DNA of 64,000 bases from JAEELC01 sp963628445 (GTDB taxonomy: Bacteria; Bacillota_I; Bacilli_A; Acholeplasmatales; Anaeroplasmataceae): NCBI GenBank assembly GCA_963628445.1, contig CAVGEZ010000002.1, positions 1-64,000 on the forward strand, in the 5' to 3' direction. The notes beneath the pieces are model-generated. The model saw only the letters and a program-made list of their open reading frames with translations. It was not told the origin of the DNA and did not search any database. Below, piece by piece: positions 26,746-36,652 of this stretch; positions within the stretch are counted from its first letter, which is position 1; the number at the start of each line of letters is the position of its first letter. Made by a program: the position numbers and the translations under genes.

Positions 26746-27753
26746 TTACTTTTTCTTACGACCAAGACCAACTCTATCCATTACTTTAGACATTTTTCTT
26801 CTTGCAATGTGACTTGCATAATCTCTACCATTATCTAATACTTCATCTAATTTCTTAGAGTTAATAAGTTCGTTATAGCGTTTTTGAATTGGTTCTATTT
26901 CACTTACTACAGCCTCAGCTACATCAGCTTTAAATACAGCGTAATTAGAATCCTTATATTTTTCTTCAATTTCAGCTATTGTAAGACCAGTAATACAAGA
27001 ATAAATAGTCATAAGATTAGAAATTCCTGCTTTATTTTCTAAATCATATTTAATATGTGTATCACTATCTGTAACAGCACCTTTAATTTTATTTCTAATT
27101 TGAGCTAAATCATCAAGTAAACAAACATTACTCTTAGGATTCTTATCACTCTTTGACATCTTCTTTGTAGGATCAGTTAGAGAATAAATCTTTTGTCCAC
27201 CCTTTACTACAAGTGGATATGGAAGAGTAAATGTATCACCATATTTATTATTAAATCTTGTGGCTAGATCACGTGCAATTTCTAGATGTTGAGTTTGATC
27301 TTGTCCAACAGGTACTAATTCTGCATCATATAATAAAATATCTGCAGCCATTAGTGCTGGATATGTAAGTAATCCTAGAGGAATACCCTCATTTGTCTTT
27401 TGGCTTTGACTTTTTGACTTAAATTGAGTCATTCTTTCAAATTCACCAATATAACCATTACATTCTAAAATCCATGATAACATTGTGTGTTCAGCTACTT
27501 CACTTTGAATAAAGATATGACACTTTTCAGGATTTAGTCCGCAAGCTAGATAAAGTGCCACTAGCGATTTAATGTTCTTTCTAAGTGTTGTTTTATCTTG
27601 AGATACAGTTATTGCATGAAGATCAGCAACAAAAATCAATAAATCATCAATTGATTCATCATCTTGAATTTTAACAAAGTTCTTTAAAGCTCCTAAATAA
27701 TTACCTAATGTAATAGATCCACTAGGTTGAATACCAGATATTACTCTTTTCAT
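26746..27753 (-). CDS. trpS: Tryptophanyl-tRNA synthetase
   Basis: TrpS charges tRNA-Trp. The 335-aa class Ic synthetase has the HIGH-like PSGSITLGNYLG (residues 9-20) and the KMSKS loop at KKMSKSDKN (about residue 195-203), and a normal length. AGGAGG precedes the ATG. It is controlled by the T-box leader upstream. Confidence 0.97.
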   Translation of the reverse strand: MKRVISGIQPSGSITLGNYLGALKNFVKIQDDESIDDLLIFVADLHAITVSQDKTTLRKNIKSLVALYLACGLNPEKCHIFIQSEVAEHTMLSWILECNGYIGEFERMTQFKSKSQSQKTNEGIPLGLLTYPALMAADILLYDAELVPVGQDQTQHLEIARDLATRFNNKYGDTFTLPYPLVVKGGQKIYSLTDPTKKMSKSDKNPKSNVCLLDDLAQIRNKIKGAVTDSDTHIKYDLENKAGISNLMTIYSCITGLTIAEIEEKYKDSNYAVFKADVAEAVVSEIEPIQKRYNELINSKKLDEVLDNGRDYASHIARRKMSKVMDRVGLGRKKK

Positions 27754-27769
27754 AAAATCCTCCTAAATA

Positions 27770-27995
27770 AAAAAAGAGATATTCAATCCAAAAGGACGAA
27801 TATCTCGTGGTACCACCTTAATTTGTAGATTTCTCTACCTCAATCTCTTAACGCGAGTAACGTTGATAAATACTACTCTTTCTTTATCACCCTCAAAGGC
27901 CCATATACATATAATCTACTCAATACTGTTTTACACCAACCAACAGTTCTCTTAAAATTTTGATTATATCTTCTTCTTATCATTGGTTTAAAAAT
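27770..27995 (-). promoter_or_regulatory. T-box leader of trpS (Trp specifier UGG)
   Basis: The leader has all T-box parts on the minus strand. Stem I has AGAGAACTGTTGGTTGG (about 27940-27955) and a specifier UGG at 27901-27903, read just before GCCTTTGAG. The conserved antiterminator T-box GGTGGTACCACG lies at about 27804-27818, and the terminator hairpin GAGATATTC/GAATATCTC with seven T at about 27770-27806. Uncharged tRNA-Trp would pair with UGG and with the T-box to allow read-through into trpS. Confidence 0.92.
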
Positions 27996-28035
27996 ATGTT
28001 AGTTCTTTTTTATTGTTTTGTCAACAAATAATACT

Positions 28036-31005
28036 TTAAATAAGTTTCAAACTATTAATATTAAGCTGATATTTTTGATATTTTTGATCGTATTCTAGTC
28101 TAGCATTGGTTAAAAACAGAGAACCAACATTTAAAATGGTCTTGTATATTTCATATACTTTAGGGAACATAACAAACGAAATTTCAGCTCTAGAATCAAA
28201 AATCATACCAACAGCCATCCGTTCATTTTTCTTTGTTTTAAGTTCTTTAATTTCTCTAAATTCAATCAATACATCAATGATTTTATTAACGTTCTTCATA
28301 GAAATAAGTGTCGTTTTGTATTTTGCCATCAGCAAATTAATATTTTTAAAATTATTATATTTAATATTAAATCCTAAAGCTTCTAATTCCATGGCTTTCA
28401 AAGTATCATCGTCATATTCTTCTACCGATTTTTCTATAACATCATCTAAAAATAGCTCATAACTACCTTTACCATTGGTTATAAAATCAACACATTGTTT
28501 TTTTGATTTAGCTATTTGATCAAAAGCACAAGAATAAATAATAGTCTTTAATACATTATCGTTAATATCAATTCTAGAAACGAAATCACTAATGCTTGTA
28601 AAATCGCCGTTTGTAGTTCTTTCGTTTAAAATTGTAGTAGTCAATTGATTACCAACGCCTTTAATAGATTGTAAAGGTAACATAAGACCATTTCTATATT
28701 TTATAAATCTATTAGTTGAGACATTAATATTCGGATTATATGTAACTACATTATTAAGCCTTGCATAATTAATATATTTAATCATTTCACTTTGGCTTCC
28801 AATTACACTATTTAATTGTTCTTCCATGAATACAACAAAATGATTAGCCTTTAAATATGCCATTTGATAACTTAATAATGCATAAGCTACTGCATGTGAT
28901 TTATTAAATCCATATTGTGCAAATTTTGCAATATCATTATAAAGATTATTTGCAATATCTTCACTATAACCGTTTTTAACGCAAGCTTCAATAAATGGAA
29001 CCCTTTGTGCTTCTATACTTTTTTCATCTTTTTTAGATACAGCTCTTCTTAATAAATCAGCTTCCGCAAGACTCATTCCTGCGAAACTATTAGCAATTTG
29101 CATTATTTGTTCCTGATAAACAATAATACCATAAGTTGATTTTAAAATTGGTGCAAGATTAGGATGAATATAACTAAAAGCCATACCATTTTTTCTTTTA
29201 ATATATGTATCAATTTGATCCTTAGGACCCGGTCTATATAATGCAAGCACTGCAACCAAATCGTTAAAATCGCTAGGCTTTAACTGTTTAAGCACATTTC
29301 TCATTCCACTAGATTCAAGCTGGAAGACTGATACTGTATCACCACGACGCAACAGTTTATATGTAGCTTCATCATTAAGTGGAATGTATTGGATATTAAT
29401 ATTGTTTAAAGTACCAATTTCCTTGCAACAGTTATCAATAATTTGTAAATTTTTAACACCCAAAAAGTCCATTTTCAAAAGACCAATTTCTGCTAAATCA
29501 TGACTATCCCACTCAGATTGATATAAGTTATCTTGACCTTTTTGTAAAGGTATTAACTTATCTAAATCCTCACTTGAAATAATTATACCTGCTGCATGCG
29601 TTGTACTATGACGAGGTAGATTTTCAATTTTCTTTGCAACCAATAAAAGAGTGTAAATATCATTATAATCACGATATTTTTCTAACATACTTGAATAATT
29701 TTCAGTATTCGATGCTTCACTAATTATAATATTTAATCTTTTTGATTCAATACCTAAAGCCTTACCCAAATCTCTAAGTGAACTCTTGATTTGAAATGTG
29801 TCAAAGGCTTGAATATTACAAACTCTATTTTTACCGTATTTTTCATAAACATAATTTATTACAAATGCTCTTTTATCATCAGGGAAATCCATATCAATGT
29901 CTGGCATTGTTACACGGCTAGGATTTAAGAAACGTTCAAATAATAAATCATATTTTAGCGGGTCTACATTAGTAATACCCAAACTATAAGCTACTAAAGA
30001 ACCACATGCTGAACCTCTACCAGGACCTACCATTACATTGTTCTTTTTTGCAAACAACACATAATCCCAAACAATTAGGAAATAGTCATCATATCCCATT
30101 TTAGATATAATTTCTAATTCATAATTAAGTCTATTAATATACTCTATTTCATCTTTAGATCGACTAATAGTTAATCTTTTTTTAAGTCCTTTTTCACATA
30201 AATTTTTTAAATATTCTTTGCTTTCTAGGCCATAAGGATTTTCAAAGTGAGGTAGAGATTTTTTTACTTTAATTTCATATATTTCAATTTTATTTTCAAA
30301 GTCATAAACATATGAATCTAGATAAACCCCATCAAACTCTAAATTAAGTTCATCAACAGTAGGAATATAGTAATCACCTCTAATAAATTCTTTTTGTCCA
30401 ATTTTAGAAAGTGATTCATAAACAATATAATCCTCTTTATCTTTATATAATGTTTGATGTAGTGGTAGTATTGCAATGTCATTATTTAAACATAAATTAA
30501 TCATATTATATGAAAAATTTATATTGTTTTTATCTTGTACAGATATTCCAACATAAAAATCATTTAAATTATAACTATATTCTTTATAAATATTTAAAAA
30601 CAAGTCTGAGCTTTTTGTAAAATTATATAATAATTCTGACGAATTAAATGTACTTACAAATATTACATTTTTAAAACTATTCAATTCTTCTAAAGTAAAT
30701 ACTTTATCATTTATTTTTGACTCATTACTTAATGTTAATAATTCTTGATAACCATAGTAATTTTTTGCATACACTAATAATTTTGATTTAAATTCGTGAT
30801 TAATAATATTAATTTCAAGACCTACTATTGGCTTAATATTATTTTCTTTACATAAAGTAATAAACTTATAAGTTCCATACATATTAGAATCAGATAATGC
30901 AATACTTCTAAATCCGTAGTCTTTTAAAGTCGTAACTAATTCATTTAAATGAATTGCATTAGATAAGAAATTATATTCACTTTGTGCGTAAATAAGTGTA
31001 TTCAC
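28036..31005 (-). CDS. dnaE: DNA polymerase III alpha subunit, DnaE type
   Basis: The 989-aa C-family polymerase has an N-terminal PHP domain, a palm with the catalytic PDIDMDFPDD near residue 367, a fingers region, HhH-type segments and a C-terminal OB-like part. It is shorter than typical Bacillus DnaE (about 1115 aa). The PHP domain has lost metal ligands: the usual HxHS start is YAQSEYN. The start is GTG at 31005 with GGATG upstream. The replicative PolC is presumably elsewhere; DnaE would extend primers and serve repair. Confidence 0.93.
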   Translation of the reverse strand: MNTLIYAQSEYNFLSNAIHLNELVTTLKDYGFRSIALSDSNMYGTYKFITLCKENNIKPIVGLEINIINHEFKSKLLVYAKNYYGYQELLTLSNESKINDKVFTLEELNSFKNVIFVSTFNSSELLYNFTKSSDLFLNIYKEYSYNLNDFYVGISVQDKNNINFSYNMINLCLNNDIAILPLHQTLYKDKEDYIVYESLSKIGQKEFIRGDYYIPTVDELNLEFDGVYLDSYVYDFENKIEIYEIKVKKSLPHFENPYGLESKEYLKNLCEKGLKKRLTISRSKDEIEYINRLNYELEIISKMGYDDYFLIVWDYVLFAKKNNVMVGPGRGSACGSLVAYSLGITNVDPLKYDLLFERFLNPSRVTMPDIDMDFPDDKRAFVINYVYEKYGKNRVCNIQAFDTFQIKSSLRDLGKALGIESKRLNIIISEASNTENYSSMLEKYRDYNDIYTLLLVAKKIENLPRHSTTHAAGIIISSEDLDKLIPLQKGQDNLYQSEWDSHDLAEIGLLKMDFLGVKNLQIIDNCCKEIGTLNNINIQYIPLNDEATYKLLRRGDTVSVFQLESSGMRNVLKQLKPSDFNDLVAVLALYRPGPKDQIDTYIKRKNGMAFSYIHPNLAPILKSTYGIIVYQEQIMQIANSFAGMSLAEADLLRRAVSKKDEKSIEAQRVPFIEACVKNGYSEDIANNLYNDIAKFAQYGFNKSHAVAYALLSYQMAYLKANHFVVFMEEQLNSVIGSQSEMIKYINYARLNNVVTYNPNINVSTNRFIKYRNGLMLPLQSIKGVGNQLTTTILNERTTNGDFTSISDFVSRIDINDNVLKTIIYSCAFDQIAKSKKQCVDFITNGKGSYELFLDDVIEKSVEEYDDDTLKAMELEALGFNIKYNNFKNINLLMAKYKTTLISMKNVNKIIDVLIEFREIKELKTKKNERMAVGMIFDSRAEISFVMFPKVYEIYKTILNVGSLFLTNARLEYDQKYQKYQLNINSLKLI

Positions 31006-31043
31006 ATTATCACATCCTTAAATACATTATATCAAACTTTAAG

Positions 31044-32492
31044 TTATTCTCCTAATTTTTTATGTTTTTTATTAATGAAAATTATAAGCCAGACAAATAT
31101 ACCTACTATAACTAAAACAAATATTAATTTATATTTATAAATAAACTTATAAATACCATTTAAAGTATTTCCTATACCTTGTTCATCTTTAGATTCTATT
31201 GTTACAAAACACTTCTTAACAGATTCATTTCCAGCGTAATCCATAACCTCAATTATAATTTCATAAACTCCAGGCTCATCACGATTTAACACCTTCTCAT
31301 CTAGTTTGTAATTACTAGAAACATTAGGATCATATTCACTAGAAACATGTATATAATCACTTAAATTAAATGATTCTCCTTGTACAAACGTTAACTTATC
31401 CTCATCTACTAAAATTATTGGTGCAACTGCATATCTTACATCAATAATAAGTTCACGTTTAGTATAATTATTAGATTCATCTTTTAAGACATAATATACA
31501 CTATTTTGACCAATATTATATGTAAAATCAGATGTATCAATTTCAACATTTTGTTCAGTTAAGTCAGTTGCATTATCATAAATTTTATTAATATATGAAT
31601 AAAAATCAATATTGTATACATCATCCTTTAAAACAGTATCATGATATGTTTTAAGTTCAAGTACAGGTGCTGTCAAGTCTACAACAGTTATTGTTTTTAA
31701 GATAGTTTTTGTTGTTCCAGCACTATTTTTAACAGATATTTCAATATCTTGATCACCAAGTTTTTTGATATCTAAATTTGAAACAGAAACTGTTCCTGAA
31801 ATATCTCCGTCATAATCATCTGATGCTTGTACACATGTTTTTATAAATTCTAAATAATTTAAATCGTTATATTCAATTTCAATATGACTTGCAACATTCA
31901 TAACAATTTCATCTTTTCTTTTAATGTAATAAGTATATGTCTTCTTTGCAAGATTTCCATTCACATCGCTGCATGAAACAGTTACTTCATGTTCTCCTAA
32001 CTCACTTAAATGATTTACATTATATTCAATACTTATAGTTTTCTCATCTATACTTGCATTATCAGTAATAGAAAAACATTTAGTAAAATCAATTTCATCC
32101 CCATAATTAAATACTAAATCTTTAATACATTTAATAGTAGGTGCCTCATAATCTTTAATATGAACTTTTACAGTTTGTCTATCATAATTAGTATAACCAC
32201 TAACTGTTGCGATTAAAGTAACTTCTTTTTCCGCAACCTTAGATGTATCAATACTAAGAGATCCATAATAAAAACTATCTAATTTAACCTTAACCTCTTC
32301 ATTAGTCATTTTTCCATTGTAATAAAATCTAACTTCAAAGGTGTCTAAATATGATTCAAGACTTGAATTAATTGGTATGGTTAATTCTAAAGTATTCCAT
32401 ACAAAACCATTACCACTATAAGCTAGGGATTTACTTGTACTACATAAGATAAATAAACAAATTAAGGATATAAATGCGAGTAATTTCTTCAT
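31044..32492 (-). CDS. Membrane-anchored surface protein with Ig-like domains
   Basis: The 482-aa protein has a signal peptide (residues 1-24), about four or five beta-sandwich repeats of HYR/DUF5011/bacterial Ig type, and a C-terminal TM helix (about residues 450-472) followed by KKHKKLGE. Repeats show the usual phrases: DYEAPTIKC, DLTAPVLEL, GEHEVTVSCSDVNGN, GVYEIIIEVMDYAGNES. No sortase LPXTG is present; the TM helix would anchor it facing out. It is 2 bases after the XRE regulator gene, so the two are co-transcribed. Probably adhesion or surface structure; no binding site is visible. Confidence 0.8.
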   Translation of the reverse strand: MKKLLAFISLICLFILCSTSKSLAYSGNGFVWNTLELTIPINSSLESYLDTFEVRFYYNGKMTNEEVKVKLDSFYYGSLSIDTSKVAEKEVTLIATVSGYTNYDRQTVKVHIKDYEAPTIKCIKDLVFNYGDEIDFTKCFSITDNASIDEKTISIEYNVNHLSELGEHEVTVSCSDVNGNLAKKTYTYYIKRKDEIVMNVASHIEIEYNDLNYLEFIKTCVQASDDYDGDISGTVSVSNLDIKKLGDQDIEISVKNSAGTTKTILKTITVVDLTAPVLELKTYHDTVLKDDVYNIDFYSYINKIYDNATDLTEQNVEIDTSDFTYNIGQNSVYYVLKDESNNYTKRELIIDVRYAVAPIILVDEDKLTFVQGESFNLSDYIHVSSEYDPNVSSNYKLDEKVLNRDEPGVYEIIIEVMDYAGNESVKKCFVTIESKDEQGIGNTLNGIYKFIYKYKLIFVLVIVGIFVWLIIFINKKHKKLGE

Positions 32493-32494
32493 AA

Positions 32495-33673
32495 TTAATC
32501 CTCAAAATAACTAGATAATTCGTTGAAATGATTAATTAAATTAGATTCGAGTTCAAAATATCTCTTATATCTAGTAGTCTCAATATAGTTATCTTTTAAA
32601 ATATCTGTAAAAATAAGTGCATACAAATAATTATATTTATCAAATGCATATGGAATACACTTATCAAGTAAGTGAGTAATTGCTTTATCATGATTAGTTA
32701 GAGAAAGATAGAAATATTCAAGTAATAATGATTCTTCAGTACATTCATAATATAATTCAGTCTTAGTATACTCATCTATATATTTATCTTTATTTGTAAA
32801 ATACAAATATGTAAACTTATATACTTGAGAATTTGTATTTGTTTCTATCATTGATTTAAGTAAGTTTTCTAACCTAACTTGATACTTAATCTTATCATTA
32901 AAATAACTTTCGATATGTACTATAAATTTTCGTCTTAATTTATATTCTTCTTCTAATTTCTTTATTTCAATTAATTTATTTACTTCATTTAATTTCCAAT
33001 TTAGATCTCTAAATAAATTAGATTTTTCAATAAACATATCATCATTTATTTTAAATAATAATTTAGTTAATAATTCAGTTATGATTAATGTAAAATAATT
33101 TTCTTCATAGAATGAAATATTTCTAATAACTTTATAACAACCTATAAAATCATCTTTTTTATATAGATATATAGAAAACATAATAGAAAATAATAACGCA
33201 TCTAAGTCATTTAATACTTCTATTGCTTTCTTAATACTTGATATATTATGTTCAACAGCTTTTAAATCATCAATTTTAAGTAAATAAAATGATTTTGTAA
33301 TAATAGCTCTATAATTCTTAAGGTTACTAACAGAATCATATAAACGTTTTAATAAATCTACATCATTTTGATAATAAGCTTTAACCATAAGTTTTGCAGA
33401 ATCAGCTGAAGTTACGATTTCTTCTAATTGCTTATCTGTAATATCTAATTTATCACATAATTCCTTTAAAACTAATACATTTGCATCTATCTTACTGTTT
33501 TCAATCTTTGATAAATAAGAAATACTGCAAATTTCAGAAGTTAAACTCTTTAAAGTATAATTTAGTTCACTTCTTTTTAACCTAATCTCTGTACCTACAA
33601 CATCCGTGTAAGAATTCTTATTCTCTTCTTTTTTGTTTAATAAATTAACTGTCTTTAATACTAATTGATTCAT
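32495..33673 (-). CDS. XRE-type HTH regulator with long helical C-terminal domain
   Basis: The 392-aa product has an XRE helix-turn-helix at about residues 28-75 (GTEIRLKRSELNYTLKSL, then SYLSKIENSK), after a 25-residue Asn/Lys-rich N-terminus. The remaining 300 residues look all-helical and TPR-like, as in peptide-sensing Rgg/PlcR-type regulators. The N-terminal extension and the 392-aa length are both larger than Rgg (about 285 aa). Palindromes at 33687-33707 overlap its own start region, consistent with autoregulation. The gene downstream is an Ig-like surface protein. Confidence 0.82.
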   Translation of the reverse strand: MNQLVLKTVNLLNKKEENKNSYTDVVGTEIRLKRSELNYTLKSLTSEICSISYLSKIENSKIDANVLVLKELCDKLDITDKQLEEIVTSADSAKLMVKAYYQNDVDLLKRLYDSVSNLKNYRAIITKSFYLLKIDDLKAVEHNISSIKKAIEVLNDLDALLFSIMFSIYLYKKDDFIGCYKVIRNISFYEENYFTLIITELLTKLLFKINDDMFIEKSNLFRDLNWKLNEVNKLIEIKKLEEEYKLRRKFIVHIESYFNDKIKYQVRLENLLKSMIETNTNSQVYKFTYLYFTNKDKYIDEYTKTELYYECTEESLLLEYFYLSLTNHDKAITHLLDKCIPYAFDKYNYLYALIFTDILKDNYIETTRYKRYFELESNLINHFNELSSYFED

Positions 33674-33686
33674 ATATAATCTCCTT

Positions 33687-33707
33687 TACAATATCTATTG
33701 TATACAA
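33687..33707. promoter_or_regulatory. Overlapping dyads upstream of the XRE regulator
   Basis: TACAATA-TC-TATTGTA (33687-33702) is a perfect 7-bp inverted repeat with two central bases, and it overlaps the perfect 10-bp palindrome TTGTATACAA (33698-33707). A minus-strand TATAAT lies at about 33710-33716. An operator here would cover the transcription start, fitting self-repression by the XRE protein. Confidence 0.5.
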
Positions 33708-33763
33708 AAATTATATAAAGTGTTGATTTTTCGTGTTTTCGAAAATTTTTGTTTTTTTGCACA

Positions 33764-33798
33764 CTAAAAAAAGAAATAGAAAAACTTATCTATTTCTT
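33764..33798 (-). terminator. Terminator of the plsX-rnc-dnaD-nth operon
   Basis: AAGAAATAGA pairs with TCTATTTCTT and is followed by TTTTTTT on the minus strand. The nth stop codon TAG is inside the first arm. Confidence 0.75.
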
Positions 33799-34392
33799 AT
33801 ATTTACATATATTATTTAATAAACAATCGCTACATTTTGGCTTTTGGCTTTTGCAGGTATATCTACCTAAAAATAAGAATGCATGATGAACTTTTATATA
33901 TTCATCACTTGAATATCTTTCTTCTAATTCTTTTTGTACAACTAGAGGATTATCACTACTTGATAAACCTAATCTATTAGATACTCTTAATACATGAGTA
34001 TCAACTGCAATATGTGGCTCTTTATATATTTCCATCATATATACACATGCAGTCTTATGCCCTACACCACTTAATTTTTCTAACTTTTCGACACTAGAAG
34101 GAATAGAACCTAGTTCTTGTAATTCAAGACATAATTTAATGATATTTTTTGTCTTATTACGAGCTAATCCAAGAGGTCTAATTATTTCATAAATTTCATC
34201 ATAATTTTCTTCATGTATTTGTGTGAAATCACTAAATTTACTAAATAATTTTGGTGTAACTTTATTTACATGCTTATCCGTTGTTTGACTTGATAGTAAG
34301 ACTGCAATTAAAAATTCAAAGTTATTATTGTAATCAAGTTCACATCCTGCATTAGGATGCATTTGAATTGCTTTACTTAGATATTCGTCCAT
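33790..34392 (-). CDS. nth: Endonuclease III
   Basis: Nth is a base-excision-repair glycosylase/lyase that removes oxidised pyrimidines. The 200-aa product has the helix-hairpin-helix LSGVGHKTA with catalytic Lys, VDTHVLRVSNRL with catalytic Asp, and the C-terminal 4Fe-4S loop C-x6-C-x2-C-x5-C (residues about 179-196). It overlaps dnaD by 20 bases. Adjacent dnaD-nth is a conserved Firmicute pair. Confidence 0.96.
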   Translation of the reverse strand: MDEYLSKAIQMHPNAGCELDYNNNFEFLIAVLLSSQTTDKHVNKVTPKLFSKFSDFTQIHEENYDEIYEIIRPLGLARNKTKNIIKLCLELQELGSIPSSVEKLEKLSGVGHKTACVYMMEIYKEPHIAVDTHVLRVSNRLGLSSSDNPLVVQKELEERYSSDEYIKVHHAFLFLGRYTCKSQKPKCSDCLLNNICKYKK

Positions 34393-34978
34393 TTTTATTC
34401 TTTGCGATTAATTCATCAATCTTTTTAACATTATTTGATGTAACTTTATTTAGTTTAAACAATTCTCTTTCAATTCTGTTAATAGTAATACTAATACCAG
34501 ATACTGTTAAAGTTTTAACAGTGTTCTTAATATCGTCAATACTCTTACCATTATCTAACCAATCATTTACAGCTTCTAATTCTTTACTAGATAATGTTCT
34601 ATTAATAATTGTTTCTAAATACATAATTGCATCTTCAGGATTTTCTTCTTTTATAGGTGTATCAGATAATACAATTTCTAATTGTTTAAATAATGGTTTT
34701 ATAGAATAATTTTCTTTACCAATCCCATTTTCAACCTTAAAATTTAATTCTAAATACCCTAAATCAATAAATCTTGCGATAGAATTTGATACTCTTATAG
34801 AATCAATATTTAACTTTGAACTAATAACACTTTCTAAATTAGTATTACCTAATTTAATTTGTTCACATAATTCTAATAGTATAACACTTTCTTCTAATGA
34901 AATATTTAATTCTTTTTGATAATTAATAATTACTTTTGATAAGTCTATTGCATTAAGTTCGTATAATTTTTCAATCAT
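34373..34978 (-). CDS. dnaD: DnaD-like replication initiation protein
   Basis: The 201-aa product has an N-terminal winged-helix-like domain (residues 1-95) and a C-terminal DnaD/DnaB_2 domain with NDWLDNGKSIDDI and INRIERELFK. It would act in replication restart and loading of the helicase. The ATG at 34978 has AGGAG before it; the longer frame needs TTG. Neighbour nth supports the call. Confidence 0.82.
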   Translation of the reverse strand: MIEKLYELNAIDLSKVIINYQKELNISLEESVILLELCEQIKLGNTNLESVISSKLNIDSIRVSNSIARFIDLGYLELNFKVENGIGKENYSIKPLFKQLEIVLSDTPIKEENPEDAIMYLETIINRTLSSKELEAVNDWLDNGKSIDDIKNTVKTLTVSGISITINRIERELFKLNKVTSNNVKKIDELIAKNKNGRISK

Positions 34979-34979
34979 A

Positions 34980-35651
34980 TTATACTCCTGCAACCTTACT
35001 TAAAGCCTCTTTTGCAGCAGCTTGTTCAGCACCTTGTTTAGTCTTACCAAAACCGTGTCCCATAATAATAGTATCATCCATTCTAACAACTGCTTCAAAC
35101 AATAGATTGTGTGCTGGACCTGTTTGACCAATAATTTCGTATTTTAATGATCTTTTATCTGATTGAGCAAGTTCTTGTAATAATGTTTTATAATCTTTAA
35201 TACCTACAACTTCTTTAACATAAGGTACGACGATACGTTCAAACACCTTATATGTTTCATCAAATCCAACTTCTTTGAAACAAGCACCAAGTACAGCTTC
35301 AAATGCATCTGCAATGATTGCAGGACGCTGTCTACCACCTGTTGCTTCCTCACCTCTACCTAAATATAAATATTCGTTTAAATGTATCTTAGATGCATAA
35401 ATATCTAATGCCTCTTCTCTTACAGCTTGGCTTCTTTTTTTAGTCATTTCACCTTCAGCTAAGTCGTAGTGAGAATATAAATACTTAGACATAGAAAGTT
35501 CAAGTACAGCATCTCCTAAAAACTCAAGACGCTCATTAAAAGGTACATTATGTTCATTACCATATGAAGAGTGAGTTAGAGCTTCTATAATTAGATTAGG
35601 ATTTTTAAATTTAATTCCAAGTACTTTTTCAAGTTCACTATAATGCTTCAT
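34980..35651 (-). CDS. rnc: Ribonuclease III
   Basis: Rnc cuts double-stranded RNA in rRNA and mRNA processing. The 223-aa product has the signature ERLEFLGDAVLEL with catalytic Glu/Asp, DAFEAVLGA, and a C-terminal dsRNA-binding domain (residues about 153-222, ending KQGAEQAAAKEALSKV). It begins 2 bases after plsX. Confidence 0.96.
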   Translation of the reverse strand: MKHYSELEKVLGIKFKNPNLIIEALTHSSYGNEHNVPFNERLEFLGDAVLELSMSKYLYSHYDLAEGEMTKKRSQAVREEALDIYASKIHLNEYLYLGRGEEATGGRQRPAIIADAFEAVLGACFKEVGFDETYKVFERIVVPYVKEVVGIKDYKTLLQELAQSDKRSLKYEIIGQTGPAHNLLFEAVVRMDDTIIMGHGFGKTKQGAEQAAAKEALSKVAGV

Positions 35652-35653
35652 AA

Positions 35654-36652
35654 CTACTCACCTACTTTAGGAAGATTTTCTTTTACTTTATTAATAATGT
35701 CACCTTTAACCATAGTAATTGCTTGTCTAATTGCATTCTTGAAAGCCTTTGGAGTTGATGAACCATGAGCTTTTACAACAGGTGCTTTAGCTCCTAGAAT
35801 CATAGCTCCACCGATTTCAGATGAATCAAGACGTGTCTTAAAATCACCTAATTGTTTCTTCAAAAGAAGTCCACCAATTTTAGACTTAGTATTAGCATAT
35901 ATTGCTTCTTTTAACATCTTACTCATAGCCTTAGCTGTTCCTTCAATACTCTTAAGTACTAAATTACCTGAAAAACCATCAGTTACAAAGATATCACAAT
36001 CGCTTGTAAGAATTGTATTAGGTTCAACATTACCATAAAAGTTGATTTGAGGAGTATTCTTTAAGATATCATAAGCCTCTTGATCGATAGCTCTACCCTT
36101 ACCTTCTTCAGTACCAATATTAATTAATCCAACACTTGGATTAGGATTATTTAATACTGTTTTAGATACGATAGTAGCTGCAATCGCAAGTTCTTTAAAA
36201 TGTTCTGCTTTAAGTTCAACATTAGCTCCTACATCAAGTAATAATCTACCCTTGCCATCATAGCTTGGTACAATAGGGCATAATGCAACTCTTTGCATAC
36301 CTTCAAGTTTTCTTACAAACAAATGTGCTCCAACAATGACACATTGAGTAGGTCCTGCTGTAACACATGCATCACATGTTCCATCTTTTAAAGATAACAT
36401 AGCACTAGCCATTGAACAATCTTTATTCTTTCTTAAATATCCTACAGGGTCATGTTCTCCCATTGACATAAACTTTGGAGTATTAATAACCTTAATACGT
36501 TCTTTATTAGTTAAAAGTTCATTAATTTTAGTTTCATCACCATATAAATAAATCTCAACATCGTTAAATTCTTTAATAGCTTCCATTGCGCCAAGAACTG
36601 TTGTATTTACTGAATTATCTCCGCCCATTGCGTCGACTGCAATTTTTATCAT
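35654..36652 (-). CDS. plsX: Phosphate acyltransferase PlsX
   Basis: PlsX makes acyl-phosphate from acyl-ACP for membrane phospholipid synthesis. The 332-aa product starts IKIAVDAMGGDNS and contains DVGANVELK, NIGTEEGKG and DGFSGNLVLKSIEG. AGGTGG precedes the ATG at 36652. In many relatives plsX is followed by fab genes and acpP before rnc; here rnc follows directly, with no acpP. Confidence 0.95.
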   Translation of the reverse strand: MIKIAVDAMGGDNSVNTTVLGAMEAIKEFNDVEIYLYGDETKINELLTNKERIKVINTPKFMSMGEHDPVGYLRKNKDCSMASAMLSLKDGTCDACVTAGPTQCVIVGAHLFVRKLEGMQRVALCPIVPSYDGKGRLLLDVGANVELKAEHFKELAIAATIVSKTVLNNPNPSVGLINIGTEEGKGRAIDQEAYDILKNTPQINFYGNVEPNTILTSDCDIFVTDGFSGNLVLKSIEGTAKAMSKMLKEAIYANTKSKIGGLLLKKQLGDFKTRLDSSEIGGAMILGAKAPVVKAHGSSTPKAFKNAIRQAITMVKGDIINKVKENLPKVGE

